From the NCBI GenBank assembly GCA_025093555.1, contig JAIWNF010000152.1, positions 1 to 23,670 of the forward strand: a stretch of DNA of 23,670 nucleotides, read 5' to 3'. The translations under genes and the position numbers were made by a program. Positions 1-10,399 of the stretch are shown piece by piece (position 1 is the stretch's first letter; every line of letters starts with the position of its first letter). The notes beneath the pieces are model-generated. The model saw only the letters and a program-made list of their open reading frames with translations. It had not been told where the DNA came from and did no database searches. This DNA is from Circinella umbellata (lineage: Eukaryota > Mucoromycota > Mucoromycetes > Mucorales > Lichtheimiaceae).

Positions 1-305
1 CCAAAATAGTTCATTAAAAAGCCAGGCATCGAATTTTAGATGTACATTAATTTTCATCCAATTATAATGATTAGCTGCTGAGATATAAGCGTTTAAAATG
101 AGGCGGTAGCACTTTTCACATTATTCAAAAAAATCAAAAAAAATAAAACAAAATAAAAAATAAAAAATAAAAAATTGTCTTTTTCTTTCTCTTTCTCTTT
201 CTCTTTCTCTTTCTCTTTCTTTTTTTATCTTTTGCATCTTTGAAACACTTTAGTATGTCATTTCCAACTATTATTGAATTTGCTTCACAAATCAGTACAC
301 ATGAA
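1..305. other. Left flank of element A; probable remnant of element B
   Basis: No complete gene is seen. The stretch is AT-rich and includes a hexanucleotide microsatellite. If element A (306-7825) is left out, the minus-strand frame of the last accessory-gene exon (7913-7826) continues here and meets a TGA at 287-285. The last bases may therefore be the 3' end of B's accessory gene. I saw no terminal repeat for element B here. Confidence 0.4.
178..228. repeat. (TTTCTC)n microsatellite
   Basis: A pyrimidine tract with about five tttctc hexamers flanked by longer T runs. It is low-complexity sequence with no sign of coding use. Confidence 0.85.
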
Positions 306-328
306 CACTGCAAAAAAAGTGGGGTATC
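306..328 (+). repeat. Left terminal inverted repeat of element A
   Basis: Begins cactgc, then an A run and gtggggtatc. It is the reverse complement of 7803-7825 with two mismatches (aaaaaaagtgggg against aaaaaatgagggg). Confidence 0.85.
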
Positions 329-428
329 ATACTTGTGATACCCTGTTGAGATCCTATTGATATCCTGCTGATTTTCAATGTATTATCAGGGTATCAGCTA
401 TTGATATCTTAGGTATGCTCAGAATATT

Positions 429-705
429 AGCTTGCCGTTTTTGACAGTATCAACATGCTGTTTTTAACTGTATCAGCTTGCCGTTTTTGACAGTATCAAC
501 CATTTTATATTCAAGATGTTAGCATGCCGTTTTTAACTGTATCAACCATTTTATATTCAAGATATTAGCATGCCGTTTTTAACTGTATCAACCATTTTAT
601 ATTCAAGATATCAGCATGCTGTTTTTACGTGTATAAACCATTTTATATTCAAGATATCAGCATGCTGTTTTTACGTGTATAAACCATTTTATATTCAATA
701 TATCA
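429..705. repeat. 46-bp subterminal tandem repeats, left end of element A
   Basis: Units built on agcatgccgtttttaactg then tatcaaccattttatattc recur with starts near 474, 521, 567, 613 and 659, a 46-47 base period. Shorter partial units lie upstream from 429. Adjacent units differ by a few bases (ccg/ctg, aactgtatc/acgtgtata). Subterminal arrays like this are the usual binding sites of the element-encoded DNA-binding protein in CACTA elements. No matching 46-mer array is seen at the right end. Confidence 0.8.
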
Positions 706-2240
706 ATAGGATATCGCTATTCTGATTTTTTGATAATCAACAGAATATCAACATTATAATTGGATATCAAAGCATGATCTTCCAATAGTTCTATTTCTTT
801 TTTTTTCTCAAATTGTTATTATTAGTCCAAAAAAGGACATACATATATCATATACACATTTCAAAAATTATTATTGGAAGAGAAAAAAAAACTTTTTATT
901 TCAAAATATAGCATATCGTTATATCATTATACTTCTAAACTATGTATTTCCTATATTACTAGCTATCTATTTATATAACGATACCTGATACTCTTCTGTG
1001 GGATCTATTACTACCTGTTACTATATAACTCTTGGTAAACGCATACTAATTATTCACAGGAACAACGAATGTACATGGTAGGGAAAATGAAACTAAAAAA
1101 AATATAAAGCATTTAATCAATAACGGTAAGAAAGAAAATGTGATTAAAAGCACTTACGGTTTATAATCGATTTTTAAAAGCAGATGAAAAAAAGGTACCA
1201 AAATATTTACTATAGAATAAAATATTAACAAAAAATCAGTAAGAATATAACTTATATAGAAAGTAGAAGCAATGTAAGAATGTGGGAAAGCTCACACGGT
1301 TTTAAAAAAGTACTTAAGAAGTAGCCCCATACCTTCAAAGTAAACCATACGCAAGCGCACTGTTATGTTACACACATTCTCGGAACGATACCGAGAGTAA
1401 GATCACTGACGCGGCCCTAATAGCTAGCTGTTATGAATGCAGTCCATTAGCTATGATGTTTGGTATATGGAAAAAATGTTTTCATATAAAGATTAAGCTC
1501 ATAAAAGTCATAGTTGCTTACCTGAGCATATTAAACTAGAATATAGATGACCAATAAATATAAAAGAGTATAAGATGTAAAAGAAAGGAAAAGGAGATGC
1601 TAACTTGACACTAAGAAATAGCATAAAAAAAGTATACATTTAGCTTTTGATAAAAAAAATACACTAGATTGAGCAAGTGTCAAAATGCAAAAAATAAAAT
1701 AATAATAGTACTTTCTTACCGCTCCATAATAAAGCCAAAGAGGTTATACCAAGGCACCATATAATTATAGAACAAAATAGAAATAAGTCTTGTATTATGC
1801 CGTACTGGTTAAGTTCTTTATCCTAGAATTGAGATGTATAAATGTGTAAGAAAAATAAAAAAGTAAATGAAGTATGAGAAAGAGAAAGTGAAAGAAAAGA
1901 AAAAAAAGGGGATCTTTTTTCAAACAGAAAAAGAAAGAAAAAAAGGCAATGTTTTTGATCAATTACCATTTTCAGATTTAAAGCAACAGTCGTCCAAATT
2001 TGTATTATTATTGGTATCTCAGGTATCAAAATAATAATACTTTTTAAGTATAACCCGTATAATGCAAAAGTATAAATATAAGTATCAATACGATAGTATC
2101 CTTTCATCATACACTTTTCTCTAACACATTTTTTTTTCAAGTATAACGTATGTAATCATTGATTTATTTATCTTGTGCGAATAATACTACCAACAGCTAT
2201 CATAATTTTTTTAAATGCTAACAACTTACTTCTCTAAAAG
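706..2240. other. Non-coding interior of element A, 5' of the accessory gene
   Basis: AT-rich, with no open frame of convincing composition. A small less AT-rich patch at about 1320-1440 contains the short dyad ctcgg-aacgata-ccgag. No tRNA-like fold or promoter motif could be supported. A minus-strand open frame at 1823-2140 is a product of low-complexity T/A runs. Confidence 0.6.
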
Positions 2241-3176
2241 ATGAATAACAACATCGATAATCACAACGACTTCATGGAAGGAGACCCACAGCCATATACC
2301 CATATTAATGTACTTAGCGTAAGTAATGGAGTTTTTGCTATTTTTTTTTTCAAATGGTTCTTGTTGGTTTGCTAATTGTTTCTATTTTTCTATTTATTTA
2401 ATTTTGTCTGGTGATCATGTATAATATATATAGCAATACATCCGTGATACGTACGATGATATTGTAAGTAACGAAGAGCTCCAATACGACTTCTCGTTGG
2501 CCGCTGAACAAGGTGTCAACAAAACCATTCAAAGGAAGATGCGCTGTGCCTTGCAAGGGCATATGGCTTCGTTTCCCGAGGTACCTGAATTTGCAATAAG
2601 GGTACGAAGAATGTGTAAGGATCATTTCTGTAACAAACGAGGACATTTTCGTCGTGATCCAACAAAACAAGCCGATATCAATCGCCGTAATCGCCGCAGA
2701 AATCGTAAACAGAAAGTTAGTGCCATAGTAATGAAAAAAAATATCAATAGCCTTGAAATATCATTAATATGTTTAATAGAAACTTACACGTCAGCGAAAA
2801 ATGTTGGATCTTCACTGCAGATCCTTGGAAGACGAGTTTCCAGTGGCTGGAATGGACATGCTACTGAACAGACAGTACATGTCTGATGAAGAATCGGATG
2901 ACGAAGATCCAACAACAAGTCCCATTTTGGTACTTCGTCCAACTTACAGATCCAATAATGTAAGTTATTACATCATTTCAATCCCTAATTATATATTCAA
3001 TAAATAGACATGTATTAATAGCATAACTATAGGCAAATATGTTCTTGGACAGGTTGGACCAATTGCACGTTGCCAATATTAGTATTAGAAGGCACCAGAG
3101 TAGCAGAGCAGCTCGCTCTATCATCTCGGTGGAACGACCAGTTCCAGAGGAGTTGCCGCGGTGGATGAAGCAATAG
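2241..3176 (+). CDS. CACTA-associated accessory protein, four exons, 222 residues
   Basis: Exons are placed at 2241-2318, 2434-2715, 2795-2959 and 3033-3176. All three introns have GT-AG ends and all exons are multiples of three, so splicing leaves one open frame from ATG to TAG. This was the deciding evidence. The product is small and basic. It has a Cys/His cluster at about C87, H90, C92 and H97, a run of arginines and lysines at 110-120 that looks like a nuclear or DNA-binding signal, an acidic patch after MSDEES, and a PEELPRWMK ending. I recognise the style from proteins accompanying Tnp2-type transposases in Mucoromycota but know no assigned function. A TnpA-like role in binding the subterminal repeats is inference. 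The gene converges on the transposase with about 470 bp between stops. It appears fully intact, unlike its partner. Confidence 0.75.
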
Positions 3177-3648
3177 TTGAAAAACGGAGGGTGGTTGAAC
3201 TTGGGCTTGGGTTTTTTTAAAATAAAAAAAAATCAATTAAAATGCCATTAATATTAAAAGTATAAATCTGAATATATGAAATTTTATATTGATGGATAGA
3301 AACAAAAAAAAAAACAAGAAGTAAAATAAATGGTATTGGTGTCATAGCATTGAAAAAAAAGGAAAGGATAAAAAAAATAGTAAGATATAAAAAAGGAGCA
3401 TATAAAAAAATATAGAAATAAAAAAGCGGAGCATATAAAAAAAAAGGGCATATAAAAAAAAGGGCATATAAAAAAAATTTCCGTTCTTCTCTCACAATTT
3501 TTTTCTTCGAAGTAACATCTAAAAAATAATAATGAAGAGTGTGATGTATAAGGTTAATGAATGAATAAACTGGATATTGAAAAGATAAGTATACAAAAGT
3601 TTTGTTTGGATATGAATATATAGAATAAAAAAGTATATGTGCGTGTGT
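3177..3648. other. Intergenic region between convergent genes of element A, with A-run repeats
   Basis: This separates the two convergent stop codons. From about 3395 to 3478 it contains four imperfect units of the form gcatataaaaaaa with ggag or ggg spacers. The A-rich strand probably supplies polyadenylation signals for the plus-strand gene. A minus-strand open frame at 3217-3495 is this low-complexity sequence read backwards and is not a gene. Confidence 0.6.
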
Positions 3649-6600
3649 TTATGCATGAACTTTTTGTTCCAAAGGAATCACAATCGTTCGTTGTACATTT
3701 GATGCTTTATATTTTGCAATGGCAACAGGAGAATATATACGACTCAATGGTAAGACGCATTGCCAACTGAGATCCTCATAGGTACTTTTCCAAGTCTCTA
3801 TATCTCCAGTGCTGAATTTCTGTTGACTGATGTGGCGATCCAGCCAACGAACGAATGCAAATGTGTGGCGCTTTTTGACACCATTGACTCGGAAATCATG
3901 ACAAAAGTAATACTGAACTTGGCCTGGGTACGCTGCTGGTTCGTCATTGCCATATTCAAGATATAAGGCTTGAATATATGATCCTCGTATTGATTGTGAA
4001 GCTACACTGCGGTACCGATAGCCATGGAATTTGACGTCTTTGAAGACATATACATATGGTAATACTGGATTTTGATTTGGAATGATTGCTGCAAATGGTG
4101 ATCAGCATTTTCTTCACCATATGCCACTTTGTAAAATTCTACCAATGCATTATAAATATTTGCGGTAAGTTTGGTTGTTGGGGAGCGGTAAAGTTTGGTA
4201 TGGTGTTTGGAGGAAGAGGCTCGGAACCTGTAGCATGACGAACTGATACAGAATTGCGGATATAATCACTAATGTCAAAGTTTTCTATTGTGTTTAATCT
4301 TGTCACTGCTGCCGTCGTTGATAGATTATTGCCTAACCCAAGAAGAAAATCATTTTGGTCGTCGTTAATGTGGGGTGTGATAAAAGTATTGATATAATCA
4401 GAGGCACTAGTCTGTTCAAGAAAACGCTTTGTAAACGTCCTCTCGAACGCCCCCTTTCTATTAGTGGCGATGCTGCCAAGGATACCGTTGTAGCGTTCAA
4501 AACCAAAGAGCCATGTCGAGTATACACCTCCGTAATCGAGTATACATCTTTTATATGACAGTGGGCGTGTATATTTGGGGTGACCTTATTGGAGCCGTAG
4601 ATGGTTTCATATTCCTTACAAAATTCAACCAAGTATGAACGTGCGCTGTTTACTTCGTCAAATGTAATGGATGGCTTAAGCAAAATATGACATGCACTGA
4701 CTAATTTCATCCAATGTTGAAATTTTTTATCATCCAAATGATTCTGCAAAAGAAACGGCGAATATATCAACACCCAACTCTTCCATTCAGCAGCTTTTAG
4801 TCCTGAAAGACCACCAGCTATACGATCTGGAGAGATCATATCAAAGTCAATTGGCAATACAAGACCTTCAGCAATCTGTTTCATGCTACGTAAATCTTCC
4901 CTCGTCAAATCACCATCATCGACCCAATCGTTGAACATTCTTTTTGGGGTACCAAGAAGCAGATTATGCATGGCATCGATTATTGTAAAACGTGCTGCAT
5001 CAAAATATGGGAGACGATGTAATTCGGACCAACGTGTACCATAGTTACGCTCTATTTCGACACGATCTTTGTTGGTAGTTGCTGTCATCCATTTTGCTGC
5101 ATGTGTAGCAACATCGTTTTTATTCTGCCATTGATAATTTTCGACATCATAGCCACCAGAAAAGTTTACTCTATTAGTATCATTGTCAACAACAAATGTA
5201 CGATCACACTTATAACAACCTCGACGGCTTACAGGTGATGTAAATCCACATGTTTTTCTGGCTGCAGGCATGTCACAGGCGACCATCATCAATGCAGCTC
5301 TGATCAGGATAGGTGATCCAGTTACTGGGTTTGATACTTGAATCCCTTGATCATACAACATCATAAGCTCGTCGACAAGAGGTGAAAGATAATTATTGAG
5401 TTCAGTGGTATGTGATGCAGATGGACCAGGCATTACACCAACAAGAATAACGTTTTCCTTTTTAAATCGCTCGGATCGAGGTAAATTATTAATAGTGAGA
5501 TATATGGCACCGCAAGAATAGTTTGCATTATGGAACGGTTCAAACCAATCGATATTCAAAGTGAGGAGGACAAGATGTTCATTTGGCGATACTTTATCTA
5601 ATTTGGTGAAATCATTCCAAACATTACCGTCATATATGTCGAATAGCATATCAGATGGAACATCACGATTCCTCCAGCTTTCAGCAAGATCCATGTAACC
5701 TGGTCGCTTGACAATGCGCTCAAGACTTGCTTTCAATGAATTGTAAACAAATTCTCGAGGAATAGAAACAGCAAAGTCTGTATTGCAACAGCTACGTTTG
5801 GATTCGAGTGGGTGATAGGGAAATTGTTGAGCGGTGCAATATGGAGGGATAGATGATTGGCGGTTGAAAAGAGCATGACATTGTGGACAAACGGCGTAGT
5901 AGGTAAGATTGTTGGTAAGCGAATCGAAGTTGAGGTGATTTTTGATGGTGTCAGGTGTGGTGGGGAAGCGATATGTACGGTCAAAAGCAACCAGCACCAT
6001 ATTAAAGAAACGGATTAAAATGGAGGTTGCCTTATCAGTTATGCGGAAATAGACGCGGAAAAGGATCAAGAAAACTGCCATGAATAAAAAAGGTTGCTCA
6101 ATGGTGGGAGCTTTGATATATGTCAGTTTTTTTATTATTTTTATTATTTTTTTTTATTTCTTTGTAATGATATAAGTAATGTTATTACCAGCAACAGGTT
6201 CTTCATCAACTTCCATATTTGAAATTCCGTGATTCTCGTCAAGAAGGTCGACAGCTTCATTTTCAAACTCGACTTCAAAAGCTGGCAACATATTGGCAAC
6301 TGAAATTACACCGTCTTCGTCTAAATAATAGCATGGTGGTCAGTGCACGGTTAACTTTTATTGAATCTCTACTACTCACCATTAAACTCCATTTCAACTA
6401 TGTCCGGCATTATTGATGGCGCTGGTGACATTTCTTGCTCAGTTGTCTCTCTCGCGGATCTGAATAGCTAATTTACAAATATAGATATAAATAGGTGATT
6501 ATAATATGATAATATTTTTTTATATACTTACCCGTTTTCGTTCTTCCTTCATATGATTTTGAACCGTGCGCATTTTCTGAAATGCTGCAAGTCCTTTCAA

Positions 6601-6672
6601 ATGTCTACAGTTTGAACAGGGGCAGATCTTTGTACCTTTGGGAGCTCTGTGTTTTGGAGGAGTAGGGCTCAT
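3649..6672 (-). pseudogene. Tnp2-like (CACTA) transposase of element A, C-terminal frame lost
   Basis: Start ATG is at 6672. Exons are 6672-6532, 6467-6380, 6320-6189 and 6074 onward; the introns (64, 59 and 114 bp) have GT-AG ends with matching phases 0, 1 and 1. The 47-residue first exon has a CPCSNC zinc knuckle. The main exon carries Tnp2 hallmarks: VCPQC, NIDWFEPF (D near spliced residue 296), VACDMPAARKTCGF (D388), GCYKC and FTIIDAMHNLLLG (D487), which supply likely catalytic aspartates. At about 4546 the frame breaks: AAAGATGTATACTC reads as if one T were missing, and the next frame gives DYGGVYSTWLFGFERYNGILG-type family sequence. Further frame changes are needed near 4165-4200 and 4100. 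The last open segment, 4085-3649, ends EQKVHA then TAA. The unbroken part stops early at 4333. The protein would cut and join element ends in the nucleus. Sequencing error is possible for single shifts, less so for three. Confidence 0.85.
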
Positions 6673-7679
6673 TTCAATAAATATTTGAACTTTGTGTTTG
6701 AGATTTAGAATGTTGTAGAGGATTAATATGTTTAAATTCTCTGTCATACTTTTCAAATTATATTATTACAGCGTTTGTAACACATACTCTCTCCCTCTTC
6801 AATTGCTCATTGATATTATAATTTATATACACACTTTATTATATTTTATTGAGATATATGAGCGAAGGTTCTCTTATATACATAGACATAGTTAAAAAAA
6901 TATTTGATTAAATTGCCATGGATAGAGGGCATGTTGCATCTTACGACTTGTAACTATTTTTTTTATACCATACTCCTTATTTGAGCAAGCAGCAAATAGC
7001 TTGTAACACAAAGTCCCTTTTTTTGGTCAATTGAAAGCAAACATATACGGTTTTTGAAAAATGATATTCAAGCATTGACTTTTTATTTTTTATATCTTTT
7101 TTTCTATCCTTTTTTTTCATATTATTTATTTTGCCATTACTATAAATCGTGTGCCCACTGTTTGCACCACAATTCCCGTGGGTACCTAATTAAGCACAGT
7201 TGTATTGATTAGGAGACTAAAATTCTGATTCTGATTCTCGTTCTCGTTTCCTTTCCTCTCCTCTTCCTTCACGTTCTTATTCTCCCTTCTAGTATTGTTG
7301 AACAATTAGAAGAAAATAGCGATAATGATGACGTGTGGAGTGTTGGTGATGTTGCGCCAAAACAGATTTAAAAAAACGTTGCAAAATGTGAATCCTTTAC
7401 TTTCCTCACTATTCGTGATTTTTATTATAAAAATATTAATAAAATTATCTTTCATTATTTGTATTTCACTTCAATTTACTACTTTTACATTTCGTAAATT
7501 TAAACGAGTAAAAGTAATCTGTTAAAAAAGTACTATATTAGTTTCAGCTAGAAAAAATAAAATTGGTCCGTAAAAAGAAACTCCTTTCATCATTCAAAGG
7601 TGAGAGTATTATTATTTTCAATATGAAAAATATCATGGTTTCTATCCGTTTGCCAAGGTGAGCTAATAGTTTACTATTA
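6673..7679. other. Upstream region of the element A transposase, non-coding
   Basis: This presumably holds the minus-strand promoter of the transposase, but I cannot point to one TATA box among many A/T runs. Around 7200-7290 is a pyrimidine-rich stretch with repeated attctg/attctc words. A short plus-strand open frame at 7325-7525 has AT-driven composition and no recognisable features, so it is not called. Confidence 0.5.
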
Positions 7680-7802
7680 GCTTATTGATATCCTGTTGAT
7701 ACCCATGTACTATCTGAGATATCAATGATTTATTGATACCCTATTGATACCCTATTGATATCTGAGATATAAATAGTGATATCAGCCTGCTGAGAGCCTA
7801 CT
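7680..7802. repeat. Right subterminal repeats of element A (TTGATACCC/TTGATATCC words)
   Basis: At least eight copies of tgatatc, tgatacc or gagatatc variants occur in about 120 bases, ending at the right terminal repeat. Similar words fill 325-400 at the left end. The partly palindromic core GATATC means orientation is ambiguous. These are likely protein-binding sites near the element end. Confidence 0.75.
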
Positions 7803-7825
7803 GATACCCCTCATTTTTTGCAGTG
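7803..7825 (-). repeat. Right terminal inverted repeat of element A
   Basis: Reads gatacccctcattttttgcagtg to the element border. It pairs with 306-328 with two mismatches. The border is followed directly by taatgattt of the flanking gene exon. Confidence 0.85.
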
Positions 7826-9231
7826 TAATGATTTACAGATACCATTTTCCTGATCAATACCTTTGATAATAGTTAATAAATTTTGCGGCGATTCATCAGT
7901 CTTACTCATGGTACTAAGAAGATGATAACAAGTAGAAGTTAGAAACGTACAAACCTTTACGTCTCTTCAAACCAATACGCCATACCATACCTGTCATTAT
8001 CATTGTCATTTGCTTCTTCCTCCATTTCAGAAAGCTCGGTTTCCAAACCCATTAGCTTGTTATTATTGGTTTCTTGTGCTTTATTTCCTGCATCCGTATT
8101 GGAATGGACAACATCACTACATAGTAGAAAATACAAAATACATAATATCCATTACAATTCAAATTATCATGTAAAAGTAGAACAAGCTACAACAAACCTG
8201 ATATCATTATTTGATACTTCTGCGACCTGATCTCCTTCGCTGCTATACAATGAAAAAATAATAACAGTAGATAAAACAAATATACAAATATACAAGTTAC
8301 TCAAATCAGCGCAACTGAAAATTCCTACTTTGTTTCTAAACACATGTATTCTTGGTTTCTGGTTCTTTTTTTTTTTGCAAGGTTTACTAATTATTAATAG
8401 TTCTTTATCTACCTAATCCTCTTACCTTTCTACATCAGAGGAGTTTTCATCGAATCTCAAAGATGTCTTGTTTACAGCTACACCATTATCCAGACTATAT
8501 TGCTAAAAGATGACCATGATCATATATAACGGTCAAGAGTGTTAGAATGTGTTTAATCTTTTTCATTTACCTTTTTCGTCTTTACATCTAATAAATGCTT
8601 TGCGCATAATTAATCGTGCTCCCCAGCTTTCACAACAAGCCTCCAAGGGGTACTGGTCACCAATTAGCTCTTCAAGTCTTTTCTTTGCTTCAAGTAGGAT
8701 TTGTTTGTCCAGGTCAGAATATGTTATGTCAGGATTCAGTTGATGCTGCTTTTTGATATCGTAGGCCAACTCATCAGACAATCATAGAACATTTCTCTTG
8801 AATGTTGTGTAGTATTGATGAAGCTACGGTTTCTTTTTTTTTGCCAGAACGCTTTTGCCCAAAGCCTCAAAGTACTCCCATTTAAATTGCAGTGATTTTC
8901 CTTCTGGTTTTGGTGGTTGAACATTACGTTTAATCCTTTCTCCTGCAAATGGATTTTCTTCTTCCTCGACTTGTGGATACTCAATGCGTCTTGTTATAGC
9001 TCCTTTTTCAAGTTGCTCCTTTATCAATTCAATTTCATTGCTCAGACGTTCGGTAGCAAGTAGAATGTGATTTAGCTGGCTAGATAGTTCAGATTCGAAT
9101 TCTGCTTGATTTTCATTCAAGACTTTCAAACCATCCATTACTTTTTTGAAGCCTCCTTTCATTACACTAGTTGATTCAGTGGTAGCTTGTACGAAGGAGG
9201 TAAGAAGTTGCCCTACATTATCTTCACTCAT
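7826..9231 (-). pseudogene. Coiled-coil accessory gene of element B, degraded and cut by element A
   Basis: The first exon (ATG at 9231) encodes a hydrophilic protein with heptad-like leucines over residues ~15-80 (LLTSFVQA, LSSQLNHILLATERL, IELIKEQL), then QFKWEYFEALGKSVLAKKKKP. The frame breaks at an A run near 8835 and again near 8780; the next frame gives SDELAYDIKKQHQL and CESWGARLIMRKAF, down to a donor at 8570. Later exons are placed at 8502-8426, 8242-8198, 8116-7991 and 7913-7826. From 8502 on, GT-AG ends and phase 2 joins agree. The last exon is open to its final base, 7826, exactly where element A begins. Leaving A out, with a 3-base duplication, gives a TGA at 287-285. The gene is divergent from B's transposase, so it is probably its partner protein; function unknown. 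I know similar proteins beside fungal Tnp2 genes but cannot name a family. Confidence 0.6.
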
Positions 9232-9380
9232 TTTTTAACAGAAATAAAAAAAAATCAAAGCTGTGAAAAAGAAGTTTTGATCAAAGCAGGTTACGTTTTT
9301 TAATTTTTGGTACTCCTACTCCCCTACTCCCTACTTTTTTCCTTCCCTCCACAGTTGATAGGCTTAGTCTTATATTCAAA
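9232..9380. promoter_or_regulatory. Shared divergent promoter region of element B
   Basis: Only 149 bases separate the ATG of the accessory gene (9231, minus) from the ATG of the transposase gene (9381, plus), so both promoters must lie in or overlap this gap. It contains A runs next to 9241 and a C/T-rich stretch at 9300-9350 (tactcccctactccctact) upstream of the plus-strand start. No clear TATA box. Confidence 0.5.
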
Positions 9381-10176
9381 ATGCCAGATAGAATCGTATT
9401 ACAAAAATGTTCAGCGTGCAGATGGATTTTCAAAGGAACACGATCAAAATTCAGTGCCCATGAAACTATTTGTATAAAAAATAAACTTGATCGCCTACGC
9501 AGTGATTCTCAGCTTTGTTCCAAACTTGAATCTTCAAAAACTTCAAATGTAAATGACGTTAGACAATATTTTAGAGTTTATAAGTTTAAAATCAAAACTA
9601 ATTATTTTGGTATTATCTGTAGCAATCTGAGGTTATGATTATATGTAAAGAATCAACGAACATCAGTCACAATGGCATTGGAAAGGAACAGTCAAGTTAG
9701 TTGTTTTACAAACGCGTTGATTAAAAGTAATTGACTGACTCTACTGTCTTTTTTTATTATTATTTTAGTTGGAAAACCTTGAAAATAATGAGGCGGTTCC
9801 GCCTTCCCAACAAAATGATGTTGATATTATTGACTGTAACATGGATAAAAAGATATCAACAGCACCACATAAAAACAAAACCCCAGTACCTCTATTGGAT
9901 TCAACGAACATAACTGATGAAGCTATCCCACCATCGGCACGACAACAACAAATAGCGAATATATCTTTCAGTCATTCTATGACCACAGTAAATAATAATT
10001 CTCATGTCACTTCTGCAGCCAAAGTTATTGATGTGTGTCAAAGATATGCCCGTGACGATGCACATATTAAAGCCAGTTTGGATATGTATGAGATTACAAT
10101 CAGGCATGGTGGAACTCAAGAACTATTTGATAAAATGATAGCACGATTCAACCGATATATAGACAAGCAACTACCG

Positions 10177-10185
10177 CCATTATAC
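10177..10185. repeat. 9-bp target site duplication (left copy) of the foldback element
   Basis: ccattatac, encoding Pro-Leu-Tyr in the transposase frame. The identical 9-mer lies at 11980-11988, directly outside the other arm. Confidence 0.9.
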
Positions 10186-10399
10186 GCATCCACTTATTTC
10201 ACCCCGGTTGAGTTTGAAATAATTTCAAAGTAGGTGGCTTTTTGAAAAAATGGGGGGTAAAATTTTATATGAATGGAGTTCTTATATAAAAAAAAGAAAA
10301 ATACCCCTTTTTTCATTTTTTTTTATAATCACCAGACATGAATCTAATGAATCAACAGACGACATCAACAAAGCCATTAATAATATTACCGAAAAATAA
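10186..10399 (+). other. Possible captured 3' gene end inside the foldback arm
   Basis: The arm opens with STYFTPVEFEIISK in the frame of the interrupted transposase. A GT at 10230 and an AG at 10335 (preceded by ataatcacc) would remove 106 bases with phase 2 and give a terminal exon, HESNESTDDINKAINNITEK, ending TAA at 10397-10399. The same exon-intron pattern is in the other arm. This may be a gene fragment taken up by the element or a chance reading. No protein family is recognised. Confidence 0.35.

Larger units (their letters stand above)
306..7825. mobile_element. Element A: CACTG-ended CACTA-superfamily DNA transposon, 7.5 kb
   Basis: The element starts with cactgcaaaa and ends with ttttttgcagtg. 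The first and last 23 bases are inverted copies with two mismatches. Inside each end are dense GATATC/GATACC words, and the left end adds 46-bp tandem repeats. CACTA elements are known for such ends: CACTR termini, subterminal repeats and a Tnp2-type transposase. It carries a plus-strand accessory gene (2241-3176) and a convergent Tnp2-like transposase (3649-6672, minus). The flanking triplets are GAA on the left and TAA on the right, so a 3-bp target duplication is present only with one mismatch. The accessory gene is intact but the transposase tail is out of frame, so this copy probably cannot move by itself. Confidence 0.85.

Noticed and set aside
429..705. CRISPR-like array of regular repeats
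   Set aside because: The repeats are directly adjacent 46-base units with no unique spacers, near a transposon end in a genome with introns.
1320..1440. Possible tRNA or structured RNA around the ctcgg-aacgata-ccgag hairpin
   Set aside because: No clover-leaf arms, no TTCGA-type T-loop and no CCA-compatible acceptor stem could be paired.
1823..2140. Minus-strand open frame of 105 residues
   Set aside because: It is made of Phe, Leu, Ile, Ser and Lys runs from T/A-rich sequence inside a transposon; no motif and no splice context.
3217..3495. Minus-strand open frame of 92 residues, looking like a membrane protein
   Set aside because: The hydrophobic stretches come from A-run repeats read on the T strand (gcatataaaaaaa units).
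4500..4560. Programmed ribosomal frameshift in the element A transposase
   Set aside because: AAAGATGTATAC lacks a classic slippery site, and more frame changes follow downstream, so mutation or sequencing error explains it better.
7325..7525. Plus-strand open frame of 66 residues
   Set aside because: Composition follows local A/T content, there are no homologous motifs, and it sits in the upstream region of a minus-strand gene.
8003..8230. Plus-strand open frame of 75 residues
   Set aside because: It is antisense to two well-phased exons of the minus-strand accessory gene.
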